A stretch of 64,000 nt of DNA from Pseudanabaena yagii GIHE-NHR1 (GTDB lineage: Bacteria > Cyanobacteriota > Cyanobacteriia > Pseudanabaenales > Pseudanabaenaceae): NCBI RefSeq assembly GCF_012863495.1, contig NZ_JAAVJL010000005.1, forward strand, positions 62,001-126,000, read 5' to 3'. Of this stretch, positions 1 through 8,648 are shown piece after piece (the first letter of the stretch is position 1; each line of letters begins with the position of its first letter). The translations under genes and the position numbers were made by a program. The notes beneath the pieces were generated by a model, which made no database searches, was not told where the DNA came from, and was given only the letters and a program-made list of their open reading frames with translations.

Positions 1-576
1 TTGGTACTATTCCTGCATGGCGCACGCGATCGCGGTAATGATTTGAATGTTTTGCTGAAGTGGGGCTTACCACTGTTTGTGAATGAATCGCAGTCATTGC
101 CCTACTTTTTTGCTGCTCCTCAACTGCCTGCGGATCAAACTTGGGTCGAACGGGCTGAGGATGTGATTGCATTTCTCGATCATTTGCTAGCGAACAATTC
201 GATCAATCCAGCACAGGTGATCATCGCAGGGTTTAGCCTCGGTACAGCAGGTACATGGCATATCGCGACAACCTATAGTGATCGCTTTGCGGGTGTGGTT
301 GCAGTATCAGGTCGTGTACCTCAAGTGATCGCGGAGAAAGATCTCGCCAAACTCAAGGATATTCCTGTACAGGTATTCCAAGGTGGACAAGACGCGAATA
401 TTCCCATTGCCGATGTGGAAAAGTTTGTGGAGACTTTGCGTGGTCTTGGCATATCTGTAAATCTAACGGTGTTTCCTGAAGGTGATCACTTTATTGCCGA
501 TCAGGTATATAGCGCTCCAGATTTACAGCAATGGTTTATTTCGCAAACTCGCCGTGAATTAGCGATCTCTGCTTAA
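1..576 (+). CDS. alpha/beta hydrolase, phospholipase/carboxylesterase-like (5' partial)
   Basis: The protein reads as a small alpha/beta hydrolase of the phospholipase/carboxylesterase (dienelactone hydrolase-like) type, which cleaves ester bonds in the cytoplasm; the substrate cannot be told. The nucleophile elbow GFSLG puts the catalytic serine at about residue 79, an acidic residue follows in the GGQD segment (D131), and EGDH supplies the histidine (H163). The oxyanion-hole strand LFLHGARDRG is at the very start. The open frame runs from the first base with a TTG codon, so the true start very probably lies upstream of the window and a few residues are missing. It ends just before a pair of strong hairpins that probably terminate transcription. 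Confidence 0.8.
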   Translation: MVLFLHGARDRGNDLNVLLKWGLPLFVNESQSLPYFFAAPQLPADQTWVERAEDVIAFLDHLLANNSINPAQVIIAGFSLGTAGTWHIATTYSDRFAGVVAVSGRVPQVIAEKDLAKLKDIPVQVFQGGQDANIPIADVEKFVETLRGLGISVNLTVFPEGDHFIADQVYSAPDLQQWFISQTRRELAISA

Positions 577-601
577 GAAAACAAGTCAACTTGACAAAAA
601 T

Positions 602-644
602 AAATTTTGGGAAAGTTCCACTTTGCAGAACTTTCCCAAAATTT
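602..644. terminator. 17-bp stem hairpin after the hydrolase gene
   Basis: Bases 602-618 are exactly complementary to 628-644, with a 9-nt loop. The outer stem is A/T-rich and the inner stem G/C-rich. It lies 26 bases after the hydrolase stop and is a good candidate terminator. A smaller 6-bp stem follows at 646-660. Confidence 0.55.
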
Positions 645-670
645 ACAGCGCGTTGCGCTGAATTAAAAGC

Positions 671-721
671 CAGAGAAATTTTTGAAAGCGCGGCTTAGCC
701 GCGCTTTCAAAAATTTCTCTG
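671..721. repeat. perfect 23-bp stem palindrome, GC-capped
   Basis: Bases 671-693 pair perfectly with 699-721 around a 5-nt loop. The stem has an A/T-rich base and a GC cap (GCGCGG/CCGCGC). The same architecture, with different sequence, recurs at the other end of the window (63936-63984), which suggests a dispersed hairpin family rather than a gene-specific terminator. It may still stop transcription in either direction. Confidence 0.6.
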
Positions 722-776
722 TACTACTTCAAACTTCAACAGGCTGTATCGAATATTAGCCAGCAAAAAAGAAATA

Positions 777-2105
777 ATGAGCAAAACAAAACAATTAAAA
801 TTAGGCGCATTTATGCGTCCCATCAGCATCCATACAGGAGCATGGCGCTATCCCAATGCTTTGCCCGATGCTAATTTCAACTTTCCTGCAATTAAAAAAC
901 TTATTCAAAAATTAGAACAGGGAAAGTTCGATGCGTTTTTTATGGCGGATCACTTGGCTTTATTGAATATGCCAATTTCCGCACTGCAACGCAGTCACAC
1001 CGTTACCTCCTTTGAACCCTTCACCTTACTCTCAGCCCTTGCTAATGCTACGGAACATATTGGCTTAGTTGCCACAGCTTCGACAACCTATGATGCACCT
1101 TTCCATATTGCCCGTCGTTTTGCTTCCCTTGACCATATTAGTGAAGGGCGTGCAGGATGGAATATTGTCACTACTGCTAATCCTGATGCGGCGCTAAACT
1201 TTGGATTAGAAGAAGAGTTAGAACATGATGAACGCTATCGCAGGGCGCGAGAATTCTATGATGTGGTGACGGGGCTTTGGGATTCCTTTGCCGATGATGC
1301 TTTCATTCGTGATGTGGAATCAGGTATTTATTTCGATCCTGATAAACTCCATGTGCTTAGTCATAAGGGTAAATATCTCTCCGTAAGAGGTCCTTTAAAT
1401 ATTGCTCGACCTGTGCAGGGCTATCCAGTAATCGTTCAGGCAGGCGCATCGGATGCGGGAAGACAGTTGGCGGCGGAAACTGCGGAAGTTGTATTTGCTC
1501 CTGCTAGTAATTTGGAAGCTGGTAAGGCGCTTTTTGCGGATATTAAGGGAAGGGCTAAGGCGATCGGACGCGATCCTGATTCAATCAAAATTCTGCCAGG
1601 GGTTTTGGTAATTGTCGGTGAAACTACTGAAGACGCGATCGCTAAACGTGCCCATTTAGATAGTCTTGTCCATTACGATAGTGGCATTGCCAGCCTAAAT
1701 AGCGCCCTTGGTTATGATGTTTCAGGTTTCGATCCCGATGGAGCTTTACCCGAAATTCCCCAGTCTAATGCCAGTCGTAGCGCACGCGATCGCATCGTCT
1801 CCCTTGCCCAACGCGAAAATCTCACCATTCGTCAGTTAGCGCAACGGGTTGGAAGTTATGGCGGTTTAGCCTTTGTCGGTACTGCCTCAGCGATCGCCGA
1901 TCAAATGGAGCAATGGCTATTTGAAGAGGGTTCGGATGGTTTTAATATCATGTTTCCGTTTGTGCCTGAAGGACTCAATGATTTTGTGGAAAAGGTAGTT
2001 CCAGAAATGCAACGACGGGGAATTTTTCGGAAGGAGTACGAGGGCAAAACCCTCCGCGAAAATCTAGGACTTTCCCGACCTCCTAACCAATTTTTTCAGG
2101 GCTAA
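777..2105 (+). CDS. LLM-class flavin-dependent monooxygenase, NtaA/SnaA/DszA family
   Basis: A 442-residue flavin-dependent oxidoreductase of the bacterial luciferase-like fold. Its opening residues (GAFMRPISIHTGAWRYP) and the length match the NtaA/SnaA/SoxA/DszA group, whose members use reduced FMN from a partner reductase to oxidise substrates such as nitrilotriacetate, dibenzothiophene sulfone or pristinamycin precursors. The barrel segments MADHLALL, LDHISEGRAGWNIVTT and GYPVIVQAGAS are conserved landmarks of the family. The actual substrate cannot be read from sequence. The ATG at 777 is the only reasonable start. No flavin reductase gene is adjacent; the nearest flavin reductase-like gene (14744) is broken and 12 kb away. 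A weak stem at 2136-2155 may be its terminator. Confidence 0.85.
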   Translation: MSKTKQLKLGAFMRPISIHTGAWRYPNALPDANFNFPAIKKLIQKLEQGKFDAFFMADHLALLNMPISALQRSHTVTSFEPFTLLSALANATEHIGLVATASTTYDAPFHIARRFASLDHISEGRAGWNIVTTANPDAALNFGLEEELEHDERYRRAREFYDVVTGLWDSFADDAFIRDVESGIYFDPDKLHVLSHKGKYLSVRGPLNIARPVQGYPVIVQAGASDAGRQLAAETAEVVFAPASNLEAGKALFADIKGRAKAIGRDPDSIKILPGVLVIVGETTEDAIAKRAHLDSLVHYDSGIASLNSALGYDVSGFDPDGALPEIPQSNASRSARDRIVSLAQRENLTIRQLAQRVGSYGGLAFVGTASAIADQMEQWLFEEGSDGFNIMFPFVPEGLNDFVEKVVPEMQRRGIFRKEYEGKTLRENLGLSRPPNQFFQG

Positions 2106-2339
2106 TAGAAGAGATTTTTTGTGGATTTTCTTGTTCTCCCCTTCCAAAAAGGGAGAGAGGCTAGGGATGATGGGCTTAAATCATTGATTTTGGAGTCGTG
2201 GAATACCAATTTTTTGGGTTACTTCATGAGATAGTTTTGCCTATGCACAAAACTACTAAAAACCCATCGAGTTACCGTAGATTAGATTTACTTTTTCTCT
2301 TGCTCATCAATTTAGGAGCCATTTAGGAGATATTTATGT

Positions 2340-2387
2340 GGGGTATAGTCAGGATACGTGTAAAACAGTGCCACGAAGCCCTGAAAC
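2340..2387 (+). repeat. Tn3 terminal inverted repeat, left
   Basis: Matches the reverse complement of 6994-7042 over a near-identical central stretch that includes GATACGTGTAAAACAGTGCC, with a one-base length difference near the tip. Confidence 0.9.
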
Positions 2388-2412
2388 CCTGACTGTGATA
2401 TGCTTTCAGCTA

Positions 2413-2883
2413 TTAAACTTTTAAAGATGAAGAAGATTGATAAGATGTCCCACAAAAAGGGCAGAAACGATGCTTCAGGGAAGTAATCGGCTCCTGACAG
2501 CCCACACAGCGATGACGTAACTCCATCCCGCAGAGAAAACAACACTTCGCTCTTAAATCCAACCACATCGACTCAGGAGCCGTTCCTACAGTCCAGCAAC
2601 TCGGACAAAACTTGAGCGCAGATGGGACATCCACGGCAACACCTCTGCCAACCGATTCGAGATACTCTTTCGGAACATTAAGAGCATAAGCCAACCCACT
2701 ACAAGTTTTGTGATTGAGTTTAAGCGTTCTCCCTCGTTCGATTTTACCCAAGCTTTGCAAATGAATACCTGCAAGCTCGACCACATCGGCTTGACTCAAA
2801 CCTCTGTGTAGTCTGAGCCGTCGAAGATATTGACCGAGTGATTCATCAGCTTTAGGCGCAAGTAAAGAATCAAGAAGCTGCAT
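2413..2883 (-). CDS. XRE-type helix-turn-helix protein with C-terminal zinc ribbon
   Basis: A 156-residue predicted DNA-binding protein carried in the Tn3 element. Residues ~15-75 form a Cro/C1-type helix-turn-helix (LRLHRGLSQADVVELAGIH, then KIERGR). The C-terminal half has four cysteine pairs (CPSC, CFLC, CVGC, CPFC), which looks like two zinc knuckles or a double zinc ribbon. It is divergent from the tyrosine recombinase, with an 82-bp shared promoter region, so it may repress recombinase and transposase transcription; that role is inferred from position. No metal or substrate specificity can be claimed. Confidence 0.75.
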   Translation of the reverse strand: MQLLDSLLAPKADESLGQYLRRLRLHRGLSQADVVELAGIHLQSLGKIERGRTLKLNHKTCSGLAYALNVPKEYLESVGRGVAVDVPSALKFCPSCWTVGTAPESMWLDLRAKCCFLCGMELRHRCVGCQEPITSLKHRFCPFCGTSYQSSSSLKV

Positions 2884-2965
2884 ATAAGTCTAGATTAAAG
2901 TATCAATAAAGAAATATACTTTTAAAATAATCTTATCCTTAAGTTTAGACTGATGGAGGTAGTAT

Positions 2966-3877
2966 ATGTCGCTGACTTTAGCAACAGTTACTACTCAATT
3001 TTTAGAGCGTCCTGGACTGAGTATCGCCACCCAAAAGTCTTACGAACTGACACTGATTCCGCTACTACAAAAGTATGGACGATATCCAATTGAGATTCTG
3101 GGTCGTGCAGTAATAGAAGAGTATCTCAACGGCTTGAACCATCTAGCCTATACAACTCACCACCGACATCAATCCATCGTTCAAGCCCTCCTAAACTTTG
3201 CTGTCGAACAAGGATATATCAGAGTCAATCCAATAGCTCATTTACGACGGCGTAAGCCAGATTTTAGTAAAGGCGAACATGCCTCAGATTGCGTCATCCG
3301 CTATCTGAGTACCCCCCAACTCCAGCAAATGTATGAGGCGATTACACCCGATTGTCGCCTGAATGCTGTAGTTCGACTTTTACACCGCAGTGGAGCAAGA
3401 ATTGCCGAACTCTTAGCTTTAAATCTAGAAGATCTAGATCTGCAAGGGCAGAGGTTTCAGGTCGTTGGGTAAGGCAATAAGACCCGCTGGTGCTTCTACA
3501 GTGAGGATGCAGCACTATTGCTAGAGAAATACCTCAAATACTACCGACACCAAGGGCATCCAGATCTGTGGACAGCTCAACACCGACTCAGTAAGAAAGT
3601 GGTGCGATTGAGTTATCCAAATATTCATCAGCGATGGCGAGACTTGACAGATCCTTTCCCCTTAATAGCAGGTATTCGCCTTCACGATCTGCGGCATACT
3701 TTTGCGACAGAAAGAGTCGGATTAATCGGGATTGAAGAACTAAGAGCATTGATGGGACACCAAAATATTCAGACCACTTTGCGATATCAAAAAGTTACTT
3801 CCGAGCGGGCCGAACTTGCTGCTCAAACAGCTTTAAATAAGTTACTAAAATTGGATGATGAATTTCGAGCGTTCTGA
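2966..3877 (+). pseudogene. tyrosine recombinase (TnpI-like), interrupted by in-frame TAA
   Basis: One continuous reading frame of about 304 codons encodes a Xer/TnpI-type tyrosine recombinase, the expected cointegrate resolvase of this Tn3 element. It is broken only by a TAA at 3470-3472. Before it are the SAM-like N-terminal domain and the first catalytic arginine (HRSGARIAEL); after it, in the same frame, are HDLRHTF (His, Arg), LMGHQ (His) and RYQKV (Tyr). The sequence around the stop is VVG-stop-GNKTRW, and in XerD the equivalent GKGNK lysine is the catalytic Lys172, so one A-to-T change turned the catalytic lysine codon into a stop. Resolution by this copy is probably lost unless the stop is read through. 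Confidence 0.88.
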
Positions 3878-3920
3878 GAATTATCAAGCACCTTATCAAT
3901 CCATAAGTGGTTTGAGCTAG

Positions 3921-3998
3921 GAGTATAATTAATACTCTCAACTAGGAAAATGAGCCTAACGCTAATTACCGTTGGTGTGACCGAAAATCGGCGGTAAT
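3921..3998. promoter_or_regulatory. candidate resolution/promoter site of the Tn3 element
   Basis: The 132-bp gap between recombinase and tnpA holds two nested inverted repeats: GAGTAT/ATACTC at 3921-3937 and ATTACCG/CGGTAAT at 3965-3998. In tyrosine-recombinase Tn3 elements the resolution site lies next to the recombinase gene, so this is a plausible core site or operator. Location and symmetry are the only evidence. Confidence 0.35.
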
Positions 3999-4009
3999 CG
4001 CCTAATTTA

Positions 4010-6982
4010 ATGACCGCAATCGAACGCACCGCCTATCCTCGTTTTAAATCTCTCCCGAATCTCAAAGAATTAGCCGAACTCTATACCCCAACTGAATCCG
4101 AGCTAGCTTTTGCTCGTGTCCAAACTGCCAGTAAAGAAGGTCGATTTCGCTTGTTGATATCTCTGAAAGCTTTTCAGCGTCTAGGGTACTTTCCAGATGC
4201 GGCATCAATTCCAACCGCACTCATTGAGCATTTACGGAAGCTATTGAATTTAAACAGTTCAGTTGATGCCATTGCCCCCCTGCGGTCACTACGTCGCTAT
4301 GAAAGAGCGATTCGGACTTTTCTAAAAGTTAAAATCTTTGATGCTGGCGCACGTCAACATATCGCTATTGCTATCGCAACGGCGGCGACAACTATGGATC
4401 GTAACGCCGATTTAATTAATGTGGCGATTGAGGAATTGGTCAAAGAAAGTTATGAGTTACCAGCGTTTAGTACCTTAGATCGCCTAGCTGGCAATGTACG
4501 TTCGATTACCAATCACAGATTATTTCAACAGGTGGCATCAAAGTTAACTCCTGCGGAGCAGACCTTTTTAGACGAGCTACTCTTATCTCAACCCGTCGAA
4601 GGTCAGGTCACGCTCAATTTACTCAAATCTCCGCCCAAGAGTGTTAGACTTTCCCACATCATTCAGTTGCAATCTAAATTTGACAAGCTGATGTCTTTTG
4701 GCAATGCCCAACGGTTGTTAGCGGGGATTGCTAAGAGTAAGATTCAATCTTTTGCTGCTCAAGCTAAAGCGCTGGACATTTCGGATTTTCGAGATATCAA
4801 AACTAATAAACGAAACGCTTTACTGGTGTGTTTGCTCTATCGGGCGCAAGTTAAAACCAGAGATTATTTGGTCGATCTGTTTCTCAAGCGGATGCGGAAA
4901 ATTCACTACCTTGCCCGCCAACGATTGGTGGAACTCAGAGAACAACATCTCAAGCAAACTGAAGTGATGCTAGGGGTGTTAGCAGAGATTTTAGAGGTAT
5001 CTGTCGATCATCCTGACGAACAAACTTTCGGAAATCAAGTGCAAGCCCTACTACAGTCTCATGGTGGTTCCGCCGAGCTACTCGAACGCTGTCAGGCAAT
5101 TACGACTTACAACAGCGATAATTATTTACCATTAATTCGGCATTTCTTCGGTCGTTATCGTCCGTTGCTATTTGAATTGGTCAGATCTTTGGAACTTCAA
5201 TCGACCTCTCAAGATCAATCGTTACCTGTAGCTTTGGCGTTTGTGTTGAAGCACGAACAGCGGCGCAGTAAATATTTACCCAGCGACGATCTCGATTTGA
5301 GTTTCATTAGCGAGCGGTGGCGACGATTGGTGGTGGAACAGCGTGGGGAAGAGCAAGTACTGTCGAGAGTTCATCTCGAAGTATGCATCTTCACCTATTT
5401 AGCGGCTGAGTTGAAAACAGGAGATATCTCTGTCGCTGGTTCCGAGCAATACGCCGACTTTCGCGAACAGTTACTTTCATGGGAAGAATGTGAACACGAC
5501 TTGGCAAGTTATGGAATACAAAGCGGTTTACCAGTAACCGCTGAGTCCTTTGTGGCTGCTTTAAAACAGCAATTAACAGAGGTGGCACAGACAGTTGACC
5601 AGATCTGTCAAGATGGTAGTCAAATTACCATTAACGAAGTTGGAGCACCCGTCCTCAAACGTTTGGTAGCAGAAGTGAAACCGTCTGGTGCCGATGAACT
5701 CGAAGCTAAGATTTGGGAACGTTTGCCAGAGCGGAGCGTATTGGACATCCTGTGCAATGTGGAATATTGGCTCAACTGGACGCGGCATTTTGGATTAGCT
5801 TCAGGCTCTGAGGCTAAAATAGACCAACCCACTGAGCGGTATATTCTGGCTGTGTTTGGTTATGGGTGTAACCTTGGTCCCTATCAAACAGCACGTCATA
5901 CACGCGGACTGATCAATGGACAGATGTTGTCGCGCATCAATCGGCTACATATTCAAACCAGCCAAATCGAAGCAGCAATCCGGGAGCTGATTAATGCTTA
6001 CAATTTACTCCCATTGCCCAAGTGTTGGGGAACGGGGAAACGCGCAGCCGCTGATGGAAGCAAGTTTCAGATTCATGAAAACAGTTTGATGTCAGAGTAC
6101 CATATCCGCTATGGCGGTTATGGTGGGATTGCTTACCATCATGTCTCAGATACTTACATTGCGCTGTTCACCCACTTTATTACCTGTGGAGTATGGGAGG
6201 CAGTGTATATCTTGGATGGGTTACTGAAGAACAGTTCGGATATTCAACCAGATACCTTACATGCGGATACTCAAGGTCAATCATTGCCTGTCTTTGCTTT
6301 GTCCTATCTATTGGGAATCAAGCTGATGCCTCGGATTCGGAACTGGCAGGATTATACGTTCTTTCGTCCGAGTCCAGAGGCTGTGTATAAATACATCGAT
6401 CCGTTATTTACGGATGTGGTGGATTGGAAGTTGATTCAAACTCATTGGCAGGATTTAATTCGTGTAACTTTGTCTATTCAGGCGGGTAAGTTGATGCCTT
6501 CAACGATCTTGCGAAGATTAGGGAGTAATAGTCGCAAGAATCGCCTGTACCAAACTTTTCAAGCCTTGGGACAGGTTGTTAGAACGTTGTTTTTGCTGCA
6601 ATATATTTCCGACCGCGCTTTACGTCAGGAGATTACAGCTTGCACCAATATTGTTGAAGGCTATCACAATTTTCTGGACTGGTTATTTTTTGGTAAGCAG
6701 GGGGTACTTACAGACCACGATCCTGAAGAGCAAGAGAAGCGGCTCAAGTATCTCGACTTAGTTGCCAGCGCGGTGATTTTTCAGAATACTGTGGATATTT
6801 CTGCTGCGGTACGCAGTTTGGTTGAGGATGGTCATAAGATTGACCGCGAGTTACTCTCTACTTTGAGTCCTTATCTGACTAGACATTTAAAGCGGTATGG
6901 CGACTATGTTGTCGATCTGACGACTATTCCCGAACCGTTGGATCTGGCAGTTAGCTTGCCAATTGAGATCGTTCAAGAGTAA
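4010..6982 (+). CDS. tnpA: Tn3-family transposase TnpA
   Basis: A full-length, 990-residue Tn3 transposase, which catalyses replicative transposition at the 48-bp ends. The N-terminal ~160 residues match the DUF4158-type domain (TAYPRFKSLPNLKELAELYTP). The DDE catalytic region lies in the last third: AADGSKF (Asp), LHADTQGQ (Asp) and TNIVEGYHNFLDW (Glu), with the family signature RIRNWQD between them. The frame is open with no disruption, and the stop lies 12 bases before the right terminal repeat, as is usual. Transposition is therefore probably possible even though the resolvase is broken, which would leave cointegrates. Confidence 0.95.
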   Translation: MTAIERTAYPRFKSLPNLKELAELYTPTESELAFARVQTASKEGRFRLLISLKAFQRLGYFPDAASIPTALIEHLRKLLNLNSSVDAIAPLRSLRRYERAIRTFLKVKIFDAGARQHIAIAIATAATTMDRNADLINVAIEELVKESYELPAFSTLDRLAGNVRSITNHRLFQQVASKLTPAEQTFLDELLLSQPVEGQVTLNLLKSPPKSVRLSHIIQLQSKFDKLMSFGNAQRLLAGIAKSKIQSFAAQAKALDISDFRDIKTNKRNALLVCLLYRAQVKTRDYLVDLFLKRMRKIHYLARQRLVELREQHLKQTEVMLGVLAEILEVSVDHPDEQTFGNQVQALLQSHGGSAELLERCQAITTYNSDNYLPLIRHFFGRYRPLLFELVRSLELQSTSQDQSLPVALAFVLKHEQRRSKYLPSDDLDLSFISERWRRLVVEQRGEEQVLSRVHLEVCIFTYLAAELKTGDISVAGSEQYADFREQLLSWEECEHDLASYGIQSGLPVTAESFVAALKQQLTEVAQTVDQICQDGSQITINEVGAPVLKRLVAEVKPSGADELEAKIWERLPERSVLDILCNVEYWLNWTRHFGLASGSEAKIDQPTERYILAVFGYGCNLGPYQTARHTRGLINGQMLSRINRLHIQTSQIEAAIRELINAYNLLPLPKCWGTGKRAAADGSKFQIHENSLMSEYHIRYGGYGGIAYHHVSDTYIALFTHFITCGVWEAVYILDGLLKNSSDIQPDTLHADTQGQSLPVFALSYLLGIKLMPRIRNWQDYTFFRPSPEAVYKYIDPLFTDVVDWKLIQTHWQDLIRVTLSIQAGKLMPSTILRRLGSNSRKNRLYQTFQALGQVVRTLFLLQYISDRALRQEITACTNIVEGYHNFLDWLFFGKQGVLTDHDPEEQEKRLKYLDLVASAVIFQNTVDISAAVRSLVEDGHKIDRELLSTLSPYLTRHLKRYGDYVVDLTTIPEPLDLAVSLPIEIVQE

Positions 6983-6993
6983 TCTCAGTAAAT

Positions 6994-7042
6994 GTTTCAG
7001 CGTTTCGTGGCACTGTTTTACACGTATCCTGATTACATCCCC
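6994..7042 (-). repeat. Tn3 terminal inverted repeat, right
   Basis: Reverse-complement partner of 2340-2387; the element ends at CCCC (7039-7042). Confidence 0.9.
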
Positions 7043-7095
7043 ATATGCCGTAGATATGGTCAAACAACAAAAAACGTACTTGAATCTTGAATATT

Positions 7096-7100
7096 GAGAG
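7096..7100 (+). promoter_or_regulatory. ribosome-binding site favouring the ATG at 7108
   Basis: GAGAG lies 7 bases before ATG 7108, whereas the upstream in-frame TTG at 7087 has no purine-rich site. This supports a start at 7108. Confidence 0.5.
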
Positions 7101-7107
7101 TCAGTTT

Positions 7108-8259
7108 ATGAAAAAGCAAAAAGCAGACAAAAAGAAAAGCTCCAAAGCGAAGACTGGCAAGGTGAAGACACCCAAAGTTATGCCTGATGTGTCGGAATAT
7201 ATCAGGCTATATAAAGAACAAAACTACCCGATTCGAGATATTGCCAAGCACTTTCAGGTAGCAATTTCGACGGTATATAACGCGATGGTGGCGGCAGGGT
7301 TTAATGAATTTAGACCCAAACACTCGCGACTAAGCCATACAAGAATGTCCAAAGAAGAACAGGCGATCGCCCTATACCAAACAGGAGTGACAAGGACAGC
7401 CGTAGTCCAGAAGCTCAATATCTCAGCTAAGACCCTCAATAAAGTATTAGAAAAGCACGGCATCCCCATCCGCCAAGGAATTGATTTAGTAACTTCCGCC
7501 AATCGCGCCGCTCAGTATCACAAAGCCTATAACGATTACCACTTAAGCTTGAGAGAAACCGCAGAACTATTTGGAGTATCCCATCCAATTATCCTGCGGG
7601 AACTCAAGCGCAATGGTTACCCAATCAGACAAAGCGTAGACTCCAAAAATCGTCCCACCTTTAAGCTAAAACATAAGCTCGGAGGCATCGCAGGCTTACC
7701 CACACCAAAGCTTACGCCAAAGCAAAAAGAACGTCGTCAGATCTTGATGCGAATCAGGCAGAGACGCGAAGATAACCAAAAGCTCAAGCGCCTCAAAAAC
7801 TACAACCGCGCCAAAGAATATTGGCAACTGGTAAATGAAGGCGGATTAGACTTTGAGGAAGTGGGTAAGTTATTTGACCTGTCAGGCAAAACCATCGAAC
7901 GGGTAATCGTCCAAGCAGGGATCGACATTTCCGAAATAGCCCGCAGAGCAAAAGCCGCCGCCTTCAAAGAAGAACAAGCGATCGCCCAGAAATACTGGGA
8001 GCTATATAGCAAACCAATGAGCCTAGACGAAGTGGGCGCAGTCTTTGGACTGAGCGATTCGACGATCCGAGCCGTATTATTGAGACATGGATATGAAATC
8101 AGGAAGCGAGGCAGGATTGAGAACAGCGATCGCAACCAGATGAAACCAAGGCAGCCGAAACCGAAAAAGAATAGGCAGCCAGCCATCATTCCAGCCGAAA
8201 ATATAGACGCAACGGAAAAGGCATTAGATCTATTAATTTCAAATACAAAGGTTAAGTAA
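7108..8259 (+). CDS. protein with five tandem helix-turn-helix repeats
   Basis: I do not recognise the family. Counted from the upstream TTG at 7087, five ~40-residue units occur near residues 38-76, 91-129, 143-181, 241-281 and 301-339. Each starts with a helix containing a Tyr pair, continues with an I/V-A/G-x-F-x-(V/L)-S-type turn and recognition helix (IAKHFQVAISTVYNAM, TAELFGVSHPIILREL, VGAVFGLSDSTIRAVL) and most end in G-Y/I-x-I-R. A basic linker (~190-240) splits the array 3+2, and both tails are very basic. The protein should bind DNA over an extended site. It lies directly outside the Tn3 end and just upstream of two ~90-bp direct repeats, so it may be a plasmid control or partition protein; that is inference. 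The start used here is the ATG with the better ribosome site. Confidence 0.75.
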   Translation: MKKQKADKKKSSKAKTGKVKTPKVMPDVSEYIRLYKEQNYPIRDIAKHFQVAISTVYNAMVAAGFNEFRPKHSRLSHTRMSKEEQAIALYQTGVTRTAVVQKLNISAKTLNKVLEKHGIPIRQGIDLVTSANRAAQYHKAYNDYHLSLRETAELFGVSHPIILRELKRNGYPIRQSVDSKNRPTFKLKHKLGGIAGLPTPKLTPKQKERRQILMRIRQRREDNQKLKRLKNYNRAKEYWQLVNEGGLDFEEVGKLFDLSGKTIERVIVQAGIDISEIARRAKAAAFKEEQAIAQKYWELYSKPMSLDEVGAVFGLSDSTIRAVLLRHGYEIRKRGRIENSDRNQMKPRQPKPKKNRQPAIIPAENIDATEKALDLLISNTKVK

Positions 8260-8328
8260 TCTGCACTATAACTCAGCTTGATAGTAAATGTTACTTGTTG
8301 CCAAAAACAAAATAATCAATTTGTTGGA

Positions 8329-8418
8329 TATAGTGTTTTTTCGATTAGTGATATGCGTAACCAAAATCAACGCTGATCTGTATATACCCTCTGGGTTTTA
8401 GCACCATACCCAGAGAGG
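8329..8418 (+). repeat. ~90-bp direct repeat, copy 1
   Basis: Begins TATAGTGTTTTTTCGATTA and ends in the hairpin CTCTGGGT/ACCCAGAG. Copy 2 at 8559-8648 has the same order of blocks, at roughly 75-80% identity by eye. Confidence 0.7.
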
Positions 8419-8531
8419 TCACTAACATTTAGGGTATCTCTATACTATTGACAATGATAACGATAAATCAAGGATCTCAACCTTGCATTATTGAGAATGC
8501 AGCTATTTTTCGAGAGGCACTTCCTCTGATA

Positions 8532-8571
8532 AAAAAACACTATAAACAATTCATTGGCTATAGTGTTTTTT
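8532..8571. terminator. 13-bp stem hairpin overlapping repeat copy 2
   Basis: AAAAAACACTATA (8532-8544) pairs with TATAGTGTTTTTT (8559-8571). The U-rich 3' side makes it a good intrinsic terminator for transcription coming from the left. Confidence 0.5.
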
Positions 8572-8648
8572 CGATTAATGATCAGCGTAGTACAATCAAC
8601 GCCGATCTTCATATACTCTCTGGCTTTCAGGTAAAACCCAGAGAGCGC
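8559..8648 (+). repeat. ~90-bp direct repeat, copy 2
   Basis: Second copy of the 8329-8418 unit, 230 bases downstream, sharing the initial TATAGTGTTTTTTCGATTA block, the ATCAACGC-GATCT block and the CTCTGG/CCAGAG hairpin. It overlaps the end of the minus-strand gene 8596-9282. The 336-base gap 8260-8595 holds only these repeats and the 8532 hairpin; I see no convincing gene in it. Confidence 0.7.

Larger units (their letters stand above)
2340..7042. mobile_element. Tn3-family transposon, complete
   Basis: The element is bounded by ~48-bp terminal inverted repeats (2340-2387 and 6994-7042) that start with GGG and share the core TCAGGATACGTGTAAAACAG. Inside are a regulator, a tyrosine recombinase and a 990-residue Tn3-type transposase. 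This layout (tyrosine recombinase in place of a serine resolvase) resembles the Tn4430/Tn5401 branch. Tn3 elements usually make 5-bp target duplications; I could not find a clean one (TATGT on the left against CATAT or ATATG on the right), so this copy may have lost one flank by recombination. It sits directly upstream of the multi-HTH gene. Confidence 0.9.

Noticed and set aside
2335-7047. 5-bp target duplication of the Tn3 element
   Set aside because: TATGT against CATAT or ATATG is not a match at the element borders.
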